Part shown: positions 8,952-21,352 of the stretch, piece after piece
How the letters are laid out: the number at the start of each line of letters is the position of its first letter
Numbering within the stretch: position 1 is the first letter of the stretch
Notes under the pieces: model-generated
Databases searched by the model: none
The model's input: only the letters and a program-made list of their open reading frames with translations
Told to the model about the DNA's origin: nothing
Source: Amphiduros pacificus
Lineage: Eukaryota > Annelida > Polychaeta > Phyllodocida > Hesionidae
Reading direction: 5' to 3'
NCBI GenBank assembly: GCA_949316495.1
Contig: OX439005.1
Location: forward strand, 42,840,682 to 42,904,681
DNA: 64,000 nucleotides
Made by a program: the position numbers and the translations under genes

Positions 8952-9767
8952 CTGCAAAATAAAATCATAATCTTTAATATATAAATCTAAAAGACTCAAC
9001 CTTAATATACATAGTTAATAATCACTGAAATATTCTAATAACTACTATCGGTATTCTGATAACAATCTATCTGTCATATTCATCACAATATAATGAAATC
9101 AAAATGCACTTTTCAAGATAATTGAAGCTAGTATAAAAGACATGCCTGGATATCATCTAAAAATCTCAAGATCAAAACTCCTGTATGAGATCTAAACCTC
9201 ATCATCTTCCCATATTTCTAATCAATAATGTGAGACAAACCTGGTACATAATACCTAACACAGTTGGGGAAATTTATTTATGTGTGTGCAGGACTGATTT
9301 GAGACATCTTCATCTTACCTCTCTACTTAAATACAAGTATATGCATATTGTACGTCTACAGGATAAAAATATGATAATTCTGCAGCAATTCAAATAAAAA
9401 GAATAATTTCTTTGAGGATCTTGATGTTAATATTCATATCTGTCTGCTATCACCAATGTTCTATGATTGGAGAACTTCCTCTAGGAGGGCCAAGATGCTG
9501 CTATCAGAACTGAGACACAACATATATATATATCTATGTTCACAAAGCAAAACCAATTGGCATCCCACGAGAGTGCAAGTTTGCTCAAGGCGTACAGCTG
9601 GACAATGCCAGCTGATGTCGGAGTCACATTTGCCCCTATTCCCCAATCCCTCATTCCTGACCACAACTCAGGCATGATGACACCCACATTCTCTTGCAAG
9701 ATGGCTCCTAAATGATAAATGATAAACTTTTTGACAGTATTTCAGTATTCATGTCAGTATGATGCTT
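8952..9767. other. Intron sequence, nothing recognisable
   Basis: AT-rich unique sequence between the acceptor of the exon at 8951 and the 51-bp array. Short open frames show no family resemblance. Confidence 0.6.
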
Positions 9768-10799
9768 CATCATAACTTGTCACATGTGGGCATAACATGG
9801 GCCCTGTCTCCCCTGCCCCATCATAACTAGTCACATCTGGGGATAACATGGACCCTGTCTCTCCTGCCCCATCATAACTAGTCACATCTGAGGATAGCAT
9901 GGGCCCTGTCTCCCCTGCCCCATCATAACTAGTCACATCTGGGCATAACATGGGCCCTGTCTCCCCTGCCCCATCATAACTAGTCACATCTGGGGATAAC
10001 ATGGACCCTGTCTCTCCTGCCCCATCATAACTAGTCACATCTGAGGATAGCATGGACCCTGTCTCTCCTGCCCCATCATAACTAGTCACATCTGGGGATA
10101 ACATGGGCCCTGTCTCTCCTGCCCCATCATAACTAGTCACATCTGGGGATAACATGGGCCCTGTCTCCCCTGCCCCATCATAACTAGTCACATCTGGGGA
10201 TAGCATGGACCCTGTCTCCCCTGCCCCATCATAACTAGTCACATCTGGGGATAGCATGGACCCTGTCTCCCCTGCCCCATCATAACTAGTCACATCTGGG
10301 GATAGCATGGACCCTGTCTCCCCTGCCCCATCATAACTAGTCACATCTGAGGATAGCATGGGCCCTGTCTCCCCTGCCCCATCATAACTAGTCACATCTG
10401 AGGATAACATGGGCCCTGTCTCCCCTGCCCCATCATACCTAGTCACATCTGAGGATAACATGGGCCCTGTCTCCCCTGCCCCATCATAACTAGTCACATC
10501 TGGGGATAACATGGACCCTGTCTCCCCTGCCCCATCATAACTAGTCACATCTGAGGATAGCATGGGCCCTGTCTCCCCTGCCCCATCATAACTAGTCACA
10601 TCTGAGGATAGCATGGGCCCTGTCTCCCCTGCCCCATCATAACAAGTCACATCTGAGGATAGCATGGGCCCTGTCTCCCCTGCCCCATCATAACTAGTCA
10701 CATCTGGGGATAACATGGACCCTGTCTCTCCTGCCCCATCATAACTAGTCACATCTGGGGATAACATGGGCCCTGTCTCATCATAACTAGTCACATATG
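9768..10799 (-). repeat. 51-bp minisatellite with a continuous open frame
   Basis: About 20 copies of a 51-bp unit. Because 51 is a multiple of three, the minus strand, which is the sense strand of the host gene, is open over 346 codons with a 17-residue period (DVTSYDGAGETGPMLSS). No convincing acceptor and donor flank it and nothing similar is known in CCDC88 proteins, so I read it as an intronic repeat rather than an exon. Unit variants (ggggata/gaggata, atggacc/atgggcc) are mixed along the array. Confidence 0.92.
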
Positions 10800-11587
10800 G
10801 CCACTATCTTCAGAAGAAGCCACCTGCCATCCTGCATATCTCTGGGTCATCTCTCTTCTGCACCATTAATCAACAGGAAAAGGTCAAAGATAGGATCTTG
10901 GTGGTTTTTCTTGGTGGTTTGACAGCATTATTTTACTCTACATTTACAATGCTCTGAAATTATTGCTTTGATGTTTTCTGTTCTTTAAATAAATATGTGA
11001 CAACAACTCAAAATGTTTATCTGACGATAACAAAGCTTTGTGGTGTGATGTGATATTATTCACTGATGTGATACTGTCAATACAACCCAGCCTGATGAGG
11101 TAATATCATTAACACCAGGTCAGTAAACACCCCCAGCCTCACACCCTCCTCATCAACACAGGCTACCACTTTGATCTTCTCCTCATTGCACAATTTCCAT
11201 ACAAACATTCCCACCATGCCTACACACAACTGGCTCAGAATCTACTAAACAAATATACGCTCAGCTTTACAACCATCATTAGATCTCTAATCTCATTCAA
11301 ACTGCACAGTATGTATCTCCTCTCATGTCTTATAATGACTCAACTCGTGTTAATCAGTATGATGCAAAATATTAGAGCATACATTCATATTTCAAATATC
11401 CATGTTGTTATAGTTCATGGAAATGGTCAGTCTGTTTATATTCTTATAAATTTTCTTATAAATTTATGTCTAAAATGCTAAGAATTTTCCAAATGCTGAG
11501 TCAAAATATAACCATTTCCTAATTTCCACCCCCATAATGATCCTCAGCATGAGCAAAGAGCCAATCATTTTGGAAGCAAAACATCTG

Positions 11588-11601
11588 CCAGCAGGGGGCA
11601 C
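11588..11601 (+). promoter_or_regulatory. CTCF-core-like motif
   Basis: CCAGCAGGGGGCAC fits the bilaterian CTCF core CCASYAGRKGGCRS at all 14 positions. Motif match only. Confidence 0.35.
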
Positions 11602-13184
11602 CACAAGGGGTGTGTCATCTGTCAGTGAAGGGGTACTTATGGGGTGTGTCAGCTGTCAGATCATTTTACTCATGCTGAACTTTACCTCATCTATACTTTG
11701 ACATATCACTTCTCCCACATCTCATTTAAACCTGAAAATTTACAAAATTTACAATAAATAGCACTTTTCATGATTCTTGGGCAAAACTGTCAAGAAGACA
11801 TGTTGACTGTTTAGCCTTCTCCGTATCTTAACAACAGACAAAGATAAATGAAATCAGTTTGGTCATAATGTAGGAATGTTAATATCTGGATTCTCCACCT
11901 GGGCACATCTTGTCAATTTCTGAGTTATCTCCCCAGAGATCTTCCTGTCCCTAGGTTCAATCTTAACACAGTCTCCAGTCTAACAATGAATCACTCCCTG
12001 CTAATATTTCAATATCCACCCTCCTTGATTTTTCCAATGTAGAATATATAACCTTTAATTAAATGATTCAACCATAAAGGATTGTTTGGTGGTTTGATGA
12101 CTCGTGCCCCAAGCCTCTTACCTTCACCTGTATCTTGTACTCCACATGATCAAACCTCAGAGAATGTCTTATCTCATAACCCACATGAACAAACTCCTAT
12201 AGAATCCCTTATCTGCTCACCCGAAGGATCAAACCCCAATAGAATTTCTTATCTCTATTTGTGACCCCACCAGGGGGTGCTCTAACAAGCTTTGCTTCCC
12301 CTCTTGGATTTCAGAGTGGAGAAAATCTTAATCTTTGATGAGTGACCCATACCTAAGAGTAATATATATCTTCTGCACCTGCTGTGAGATTTCTTGTATT
12401 TCAAATATAAGGAATAAAGGAATGATACTCAGAGTAATCACTTTATCATGGCTGCTAATCAATAAAAATATTATTTTTAGAGTATTAACAACATTCAAGA
12501 ACCAAACAAATCCTATTTTATTAAAATCTTAACCTCATAATCAACTAAGACTTGCAGTAGTTTTATCCAAAGTGATTATGACCACACATTTTGTTTGCAA
12601 CATTTTTGTTATGATGTTCATGTTGTCCATTGTGAATACATAGAATGCAAAAGGAAATAAAATGTGAAAATGTCTGTACTAGCAACACAGCAGAACAAAA
12701 CAATGGTAAAGTGTGGCCATTAACGTCTACTTGTTGACACTGTTTATTTCATGACAGAAGTAATTAAGGTCTATTAGAACTGTCCTGGGATGGACAATGT
12801 TGTCATTAAAGTACACAAAACCTGGCAATGAATGGAGTTTACAATGGATACCATGGGAAACCTACATCTCTTTGCAAATAATGATATCAAATCTCACTTT
12901 GGCACAGCTTTTCAAATTCTAACAATTTGGTTTCTTTATTTTGAACTAAACATAAAAAAGTATTTTGTCACTTTTGTCAAAAAAATTCAAACATATGGAA
13001 GAGGACTGACAACTCTACACCATTATTCATGAAGACTGAAATACACTCCACAAGAAATAATGTTATAAGCATACTGCCTGGTTCCTAGTGCGAGGCGGAG
13101 CAGTGAAACTCACAAATTCTGTAAATCTTGAAGAAGGTATTTACAATGTTTAAACTGAAATAATTGTAAAAAGCATTCCCAGAC

Positions 13185-13225
13185 AGAGTAATATACTATA
13201 TGTACTATATATACTATATTACTCT
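13185..13225. repeat. 11-bp inverted repeat with AT-rich centre
   Basis: Arms agagtaatata and tatattactct are exact reverse complements, 19 bases apart; the centre (ctatatgtactatatatac) is itself nearly palindromic. It could be a short MITE-like remnant or simple AT-rich structure. Confidence 0.7.
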
Positions 13226-15101
13226 AAGGTGCCATGTAGCAGGGATGCAGCTCACAGATGTGAGGACGTGATGGGGATGAGTTACCACTAACCCTTCCTT
13301 AATGCACCCATACTTCATGCACTTCAAACAGTTACATAGAGATGCAGGCATAATCTCTCTCAGGATGCTGCTGTGTATGCGATGACCAGAGTCTGGACAA
13401 TGTCCAACACACACTGCATTCCATGATTAGCTCAAGGCTAATCTACAGGGGGCTCTCTGGAGTGGTCACTACTGGTCAGCTGGAGTGGTCATCTCCACAC
13501 TCTTCTTTCCCTCAATGCCACCCATCTAAATACTGGACATCAAGAACACATGGACTTCTATCTCTAACTTTCTTCTCTTTATATTCAGTCTAAGATATTC
13601 TATGGTCAAAGTAACTGAGATCTATAATTTAGGATTTTGACAAAATATATAACAAAGGTGGATAAGAAGTCACATTTGCTTCAAGCTGGTCATAGAACTG
13701 TATGGGGAAACATCAAGACACTCAGAACCAAACATTTTGAAGCATTTATTAATTGAAGCTGGGCCAAGCCAGAGAACCACTTTGTGTGAAGCTGTACATG
13801 TTTATCTGTTATCTGATAAGGTAGGACGACCTTTGCTCCTGATCAAACAAATGCCAATTCAGTTATTCTCAGCCTTCTTAACATCAGATTGAATTTCTTG
13901 GCAAAGTTTAACTGAGTTACTGTGGAAACATTCCCCCAAAATGACCTTTTTGTTCAGGACCTTGTACATGTTTATTTACACTGTATTTGGTTTGATAATA
14001 AAGTGATAAGAATCATCAAAATACATTAACAGTCCCAAGGTTTTTATTTCCACCTGATGTAAACTCTATACCAGGGCTATACAGTCCTTGTCAAAAGGTC
14101 ATCTCTCCTGACTTCACTGGTCTTGACCTCTATGACCTTGTGCCAATCTCTTGTGACCATTTCTTAAATCTCCTCTCCACTCAGGCACTGACCACCCAAA
14201 TCAATCTTCGTGTTGAGGATGTAAATATTGGAAACTTGCATTAAGATATACACTCAAGGTTAAAAGTTTGCAAACAGCAATCCTAAATTGCTCATTTATC
14301 AGGGAGTGGCTTGGAATACTTCTCTAACAAATGAATAAATCAATTGTATTTTAATTGCTTATAATTTACCCTTGAACTCAACACAGGCAGTCCTTATCAC
14401 AAACCTGTCAGTCAAATCTAATTCTGTTTTCATCATGTGCATTTCTGGCATAAACCTTGTTTTCTCTTTAAAATAACCCCCAGTTAAAATGAGCTCCACC
14501 TTGATAAAATGGAGACACAATATCTCGCCTATGGGATAATTTCTTGTTTTAATTTTGATTGTTTTTCCCTTATAAAGTTTATAAATGTTATCTTGATCAT
14601 CACAGGAATAACTCTTTCAAACAGTAACACGTTTGTGCATTTGAGGTTATCATGATCATTTATTTTAGTTTCTTAGAATCTTTTTTCCATCAGCGCTGTT
14701 GATAAGAGACAAAACTGCTTCACCTGCCCTCAGCTCTAGGTCAAGGTCAAGCTTTGAGGTCAATACAGACCTGAGTAGGCATAATCCCTTACATGTTGGG
14801 AATCACCAGAAAAAACTGAATCAATTGAACAAATTTTTAACATTAAATGAGTCCGTGAATTTTCAGTCTTGGTGAATAAAGTTCAGAGACACATATTTCA
14901 AGGTGGAAGCCACTTCATATCTGGCTCATGGCCATCACTATGGCACTATTAATTGCTGACTTAGGAACTGGCCTCCACTAATAGATTCTGACTAATTAAG
15001 TTAATTATGATATAACCCTCCAATGTATTATCAAGATTAAAGTGTCTGTGTGATAAAACTGATTACTGTTATCACTCTGCCCAGGAATGGCAACATATAC
15101 C

Positions 15102-15693
15102 ACTGACTGGACTCACACTATATTCCTACCATGTGACCAGGAAGATACTGACTGGACTCGCACTATATTCCTACCATGTGACCAGGAAGATACTGACTGG
15201 ACTCGCACTATATTCCTACCATGTGACCAGGAAGATACTGACTGGACTCGCACTATATTCCTACCATGTGACCAGGAAGATACTGACTGGACTCGCACTA
15301 TATTCCTACCATGTGACCAGGAAGATACTGACTGGACTCGCACTATATTCCTACCATGTGACCAGGAAGATACTGACTGGACTGCACTATATTCCTACCA
15401 TGTGACCAGGAAGATACTGACTGAACTCACACTATATTCCTACCATGTGACCAGGAAGATACTGATTGGACTCGCACTATATTCCTACCATGTGACCAGG
15501 AAGATACTGACTGGACTCGCACTATATTCCTACCATGTGACCAGGAAGATACTGACTGGACTCGCACTATATTCCTACCATGTGACCAGGAAGATACTGA
15601 CTGGACTGCACTATATTCCTACCATGTGACCAGGAAGATACTGACTGAACTCACACTATATTCCTACCATGTGACCAGGAAGATACTGATTGG
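15102..15693. repeat. 45-bp minisatellite with 224-bp higher-order duplication
   Basis: About 13 copies of actgactggactcgcactat plus attcctaccatgtgaccaggaagat. A one-base-shorter unit followed by a ctgaactcacac variant occurs at 15381 and again 224 bases later, so a block of five units was duplicated. The plus frame reads DWTRTIFLPCDQE in period; this is a by-product of a unit length divisible by three. Confidence 0.95.
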
Positions 15694-17351
15694 GAAAAGC
15701 CTCCTAATGCTTTGCAATTCTATAAGCACAGTTGTATTTGTCAAAGCATGTGGCCTGTATCATTTTGTACCACTTCTGCAGAGTGATAATTGGTCCATAG
15801 ACACTACCTCAGTTGGGATGCTGATGCTAACAAAATATTAAGTTCCATAAAAGAATGCCCTGTGATAATGTTATTATTTAAGATCTTTGGTGGCTGATGA
15901 TGGGAATCCAGCCTGGCAGCTTTGTTCATATTCTCAAACTTGTGTTCATTCCAAACAGAACATAAGACCTTCGTCCCATGTATAGTGCACACCTCATGAT
16001 TGCTCTCCCTCTGAGCAACTTCTTCTAGTCTCATTGCTCGGAGTCATAGTGCTGAGATCTCAGGACCATCCACCAGGTGCAGGTGCAGGTGCAGGCACTC
16101 ATAAACTAGTCAGTGTGAAGTGAGTTAAACCCAGGACTAGAATGAGAGATATGTTATTACTGAGAGCAATAATAAATTTATATTGCTCTCAGGTTATTAT
16201 TAATATGATTAACGTATAAAGCATTAGAAATTAAGGGCTATGCCATATCTAAAATCTATGAGTGAAAAGACCACTTCAAAATGACTCATTCAATTTTTGA
16301 GTGACTATATCTGGAGAATTTTATCTAAAAAAAAATGAAAATCATAATAAAAATAAATCGCTCATATTATAGTTAAGAACGGTAGCACCCGAAGCTAATA
16401 CTGACATAGAAACCATCATGTAACTTATGATATGAGGGACTGGTCAAAGTTGTAGGATCACATAGTACAGCAGGTTACAATATATAACTGATATGTTAAG
16501 AATGATCCAGCAAGCATACCACCTCTGAATGTCTGAGGAAGGTACCCTGCCCTGTGGCACCCACAACCTGACGGGCACACTCCATCGACCTGACGGCACA
16601 CTCCATCTACCTGACACCAACATTCTCATGTCAAATGCAATCTATCTTACTTCTGGTTCAAAAGGTGATCACGCACTGTTACCATAGCAACCATTGTTGC
16701 TTAAAACATGATGGTGTATCAGATTTGACAATTTGTTGACAGTCAGTAGCTATTTATAGTTACAACTAGTGGGTTGCTAGGCCTTTCCAGGAAGGTTGGG
16801 CCTATGGTTGCTAAGCATAATATTATCATTTTTCTATCAGACCATCTTTCCTTCTTCCAAGGTTTGAAGGTTAATCCAAGGTCAGAATGTCAGAGTGTCA
16901 CAACTTTGTAATTTCCAAGATGTTTGCATATTGGGATGACTTTGGGCCCAATGAGATGCTAATGTAACATTTGGTGAACACTTCACAGCAATTTGTCTTA
17001 CAAGTCACTTCTGGTTACAAGCAGATAATCATTCTGCCACCTTGGTGTGTGACCTCTGACCTCAGAGAATTTACTTCCTGTACTTCTACATGTCTGCAGC
17101 TAAGGTGTAAAGGATACCTTGACCTGGATGTCCTTTATTTCTTAACTTTAATGGATGGTAGATCTATTGATTGAATCTCAATCTAAGAGATTACAGATCC
17201 ATATTTATAAAAAAATATATATTTTCAGCTTGTGTCCTTAAAGAAAAAGGTAACAGAAAAAAAAGTATATTATTACTTGTTCCCTCATATGATGCTTTTA
17301 AATTAAGACAACATGAATGGTCAAACACTTCTCAAAACTAAAAACTCAAAA
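15694..17351. other. Intron, unique sequence
   Basis: Contains the 12-bp hairpin at 16160, a short tandem of caggtg (16076-16096) and nothing else recognisable. Confidence 0.6.
16160..16192. repeat. Perfect 12-bp inverted repeat (hairpin)
   Basis: Arms CTGAGAGCAATA and TATTGCTCTCAG are exact reverse complements around a 9-base AT loop. It lies in the 15-kb intron and lacks the T run of a typical pol III end. Function unknown. Confidence 0.8.
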
Positions 17352-18013
17352 CAGAGGAGGGAGGGTAAGTATGGCCTTGGAGTATTACTCTTAAGTATGA
17401 CAGAGGCAGAGGAGGGAGGGTAAGTATGACCTTGGAGTATTACTCTAAAGTATGAGAGAGGCAGAGGAGGGAGGGTAAGTATGACCTTGAGTATTACTCT
17501 TAAGTATGACAGAGGCAGAGGAGGGAGGGTAAGTATGGCCTTGGAGTATTACTCTTAAGTATGACAGAGGCAGAGGAGGGAGGGTAAGTATGACCTTGGA
17601 GTATTACTCTAAAGTATGACAGAGGCAGAGGAGGGAGGGTAAGTATGACCTTGGAGTATTACTCTAAAGTATGACAGAGGCAGAGGAGGGAGGGTAAGTA
17701 TGGCCTTGGAGTATTACTCTAAAGTATGACAGAGGCAGAGTAGGGAGGGTAAGTATGACCTTGGAGTATTACTCTTAAGTATGACAGAGGCAGAGGAGGG
17801 AGGGTAAGTATGGCCTTGGAGTATTACTCTAAAGTATGACAGAGGCAGAGTAGGGAGGGTAAGTATGACCTTGGAGTATTACTCTAAAGTATGAGAGAGG
17901 CAGAGGAGGGAGGGTAAGTATGACCTTGGAGTATTACTCTAAAGTATGACAGAGGCAGAGGAGGGAGGGTAAGTATGGTCTTGGGGTATTACTCTTAAGT
18001 ATGGCAGAGGCAG
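17352..18013. repeat. 55-bp minisatellite with splice-like motifs
   Basis: About 12 copies of cagaggagggagggtaagta plus tgaccttggagtattactctaaagtatgacagagg. Each unit carries GAGG|GTAAGT, a good donor, on the plus strand, and on the minus strand a pyrimidine run (CCTCCCTCCTCTGCCTCTG) followed within about 10 bases by a TTTAG or TTAAG. It lies about 270 bases downstream of the alternative first exon on that exon's strand. Confidence 0.93.
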
Positions 18014-18279
18014 TGGATGCCAATCAAGAGTCCCTATTAATGCACATAATCTAGTTGATAAGAGCAGGGGGGAGGAGGAGGAGGCATGCATCATGTGGTG
18101 TCCATCATCACTCCAGCCCATCACACCCCATATCACATGTGCCAATCTCTCACCAGTCTCATGCATAGTTTCCACTGACCTATTATATCTAGCACTACTG
18201 GCTCACTAATCTATGCCAACTCTGCATTCAAAAATTAAGGGGGTTTTCTTTGGCTCAAAATCTCAAGTGTTTGACTTAC

Positions 18280-18390
18280 CCAGGCTAGAATGATATCAGA
18301 CTTTCCCTTCCTGTCTCCAGCCTGTTCTGAGACGTCAGTCTCAGCGTCTCGGTCATTATTTCCCAAGTCACTAGCCATCATATCGGCCAT
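18280..18390 (-). CDS. CCDC88: Probable alternative first coding exon (37 codons)
   Basis: An ATG in strong context (AGCATGG, with an in-frame TAA 9 bases upstream) opens 37 codons, MADMMASDLGNND to GKSDIILAW, ending at a strong donor TGG|GTAAGT in phase 0. The next constitutive exon (8951) starts in phase 0, so the junction reads SDIILAW-ITEDHKNVF without a shift. The result would be an isoform whose Hook domain is replaced by an acidic 37-residue leader. The bases before the ATG are not pyrimidine-rich, which argues against an internal exon; GGATATAATATC lies about 30-40 bases upstream of the ATG. The end SDIILAW resembles the start of Hook domains (SPLVTW), so a displaced copy of a Hook first exon, or an assembly error, is the alternative. 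Confidence 0.6.
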
Positions 18391-21352
18391 GCTGCTTTAG
18401 TTGTTAAAGCTTTGCTTTGTGATATTATATCCAGTTGTAACAATGCATAGAAATGTCAAGTATTTCCACCTATTTTGGCCAATATCTCACATATCTCACT
18501 GTAAATTCTCATGATAAAAGACCATTGTAATGGCCTGCATACAATAATATCAACACTGGTAATCCTATATTTAAAACCCGACAAACATTCAGCACAAAAG
18601 CTATGTTCATAAAAATGTTTTACCAGGAGAAAGGCTGATTGATGATGTGAAATATACAGTCACCAAATCCACATAATAAACTTCAAAGGTTTGTAACCCA
18701 GTGAACTGTGTGCTGAAGAGGTCCTCAAAGTCCATATGCTTAGAACATGTTACTTTTAAATAACATATGCAGAAAAACTCCTTGCAGTCAGGCTTCTGGG
18801 TATCAAAATACTTGGAGTTTCCACCATTTCCTCACTTCAAAGTTTAAATCCATGTCACGCCTGACCCTGCATAATGCATGTCTTTTTTATACTGTTTAAA
18901 GAGATAAATTTCTCTGAGATAAACAAACTGTTCTGACCAAAACACCAGTCGTTCTGTCCATAGAGTAAGTAATACACTTAGTATTACTCTAAGTTCTGTC
19001 CCAGCATGACAGAAGTTCTGACAATATTATAAACAGGAGTAAAATGTAGGTAGGTCCTTGATGAAGCTGTCTTTGCAGTGGTTTGTGGGGGTGTCCATGG
19101 AGCCCTGAATGGCTGCTAATAGGCGCATAGGGCTGATGAGTGTAGCCTGCCCAGTGTGTGTGTTTATTATGGAGGTTGGTAGGGGGATTAAGGCAGGATG
19201 ATCTATGCACCCTGGCTGAGTGTGTGAGGTGCAGTGGTGGTCACTGTGAGTGCCAGGGTTCCCAGGCTGTAACTCTAACCACCATCACGCAGGATCACTT
19301 GACATCACACACTCTGTACCCACATACCTGCCCTCTCTATACATTCTCCATAAACCTTTCAAATCTATGCTCTTACTAGCAGTATTGTGTTACTGTCATT
19401 ATGTCCTCGTGTGAAATGGCAGTGCCACGACCAAGCTGGTATAGCTAAAAATGTGATACTTTTTCACTGAAACTTTGAATAAATGTTGTTTGTGAAAATA
19501 ACGACAGTTATGGCATATGTATACTAGTTGTGACAATATGAAACAGAAGCACTGATTTGTTTGTGGTTTTCAGGATCAAAACAACAAACTCCTGTCCTCT
19601 TTTTCTCAGTTCAAAGATCTTCTCGGCTCTCATCCTCTTCCAACTGTTCTAGAACGTGTCTCATCTATATGATCACTTGATGATTTGGAGTTGACATGGC
19701 AACCCACTGTTAGATCTTATTCCCAGCATGCATCATGCATCCTTCTTCCTGCTTCCAGTTACCATTCCCATAATTCCTTGCGCAAATCACTCCATCAATA
19801 AAACTTTTGGTTGTGAATTCATGACCCGGGACTGCGAACGTTGTCGACCTCGTCTACAGGATACTAGCCTTTTCTACTTGGTTGTGAATTCATCTTTGCT
19901 ATCACTCACAGTGTTCTGGGTGAGAGAGGTGTTCACTGTGTCCAGTCTGCAACCTGTGTGGAGAGCATGTGGTGGAGAGAGTCAGACCCGTAGGGGGCCT
20001 CATTATGCATGCATGCGCCTCCCAACCACCAGATATCAACTACAGCTAAGTGGGCCCTGAAGGGGTTTAAGATCTGCTGATTTCCTACTTGTCACAATTA
20101 AAACTTGTTCTATTGGTATTGTATTCCTTATGATGATCATCACACTTTTAAGCCCTTTCACCCTAAAAATCTTGTATCAATTCTAAGTACCTGTCTTAAG
20201 TTTGTTGAACATAAACTAAACTTTGACAATGACAATGACAACATTCCTTTCTTGTTAAGACACCCTCTAATATGTGGTAATATATTCTCTAACAAGATGC
20301 CTGAACGCAGAAAGTCTGCATAAACAAAGGTGAGGGGGAGGACTTGACACAATACAAGCAGGATGCAGGGCGGCCTAGACACAAGTGCATACTGACTCTG
20401 CCCCAGGCCACCAGAGGGCATAAAATCACTGTAAATGGTGCGTGGGTCATGCAAGCTGCATTCATTGTGACTGCTAATGAGGTGATGTTGTTGCTGTCCT
20501 GAGTTCCCCCCTTCTTATTTGTCCCTCATTATCTAACTCTACCAAAGCACTCTCTGGACGGACCGCTCTCTTCTCCTTCAAAGGGAGACATATCAAGCTG
20601 TTTCTTTTTTTTCACATAAAAAAGCCAGTTTTAGGTTATAAGGATTTGTCATTTGTATTAAGTAGGAATAGACCCTTGATAATATTGAGTCCTTGCGAGG
20701 GCAAGGGTGAATCACAAAATTGATATTTCATTACATAACCCTCTCCTAAACACTTCACCCTTCACCCCCTAGCATCTGGCAGGGGTATCCTGTCACCAAA
20801 CCATTCCCTCTGCCAGCCAGCATTCCCCTACCCAGCAGGCCAGAAATCACAATGTCAACTTGTCAACCAGCACTAGGATGATATTATCATGGGCTCTGAG
20901 AAAGGGCATTCATTTTTACATGTAATCAACCTCACAATCAGATTTAATGTCACTTTTCACTAAGATATTTTCCAAGTACGTTCGTTCTGACTGGCAGATT
21001 CCAGACTTCTTGCTCATGTTTGGTAAGTGGCTGTTCATATCACCCAGGAACACTTGATATGGGCAAGCACCTCTCCAAACTATCAGGGCTCGTCTGGGTG
21101 ACCACCTGGCAAGCTAGCACAATATCCCAGCTATTACATTACATTAACCTACAATTGTTCTCAGAAATGATCACATTCTTGTGAAATGTTAAACCATAGA
21201 AGTAACATTCATACAAGGTGTCAAATGAAGTATTTGTTAAAAAAAACCTTGTTCCTTGAAAAGTTCTAACCTAGAGCCATTGCTTCAAAATATTCATGAA
21301 ACTGAGTCTTGGCAGGAGTAGTGCATAAGTGGTTGTAATCATGATAAGGATG
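18391..21352. other. Intron upstream of the alternative first exon; possible promoter region
   Basis: If the exon at 18280-18390 is a first exon, its promoter lies here. Visible on the minus strand are GGATATAATATC at about 18420 and ATTGGCC at about 18477. No CpG-rich block is seen. The remainder is unique AT-rich sequence with a CTCF-like motif at 20408. Confidence 0.4.
20408..20421 (+). promoter_or_regulatory. CTCF-core-like motif, one mismatch
   Basis: CCACCAGAGGGCAT fits the core consensus except at the last position. About 2 kb upstream of the alternative first exon. Confidence 0.28.

Larger units (their letters stand above)
10800..15101. other. Intron, mostly unique sequence
   Basis: About 4.3 kb between the 51-bp and 45-bp arrays. 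It holds the perfect CTCF-like motif at 11588, a one-mismatch relative (CCACCAGGGGGTGC at 12267) and the inverted repeat at 13185. No coding segment with both splice sites was found on either strand. Confidence 0.6.

Noticed and set aside
15087-15841. Plus-strand ORF of 180 codons with DWTRTIFLPCDQE repeats
   Set aside because: It is only the 45-bp array read in frame. It shifts frame at a shorter unit, and the opposite strand is open too.
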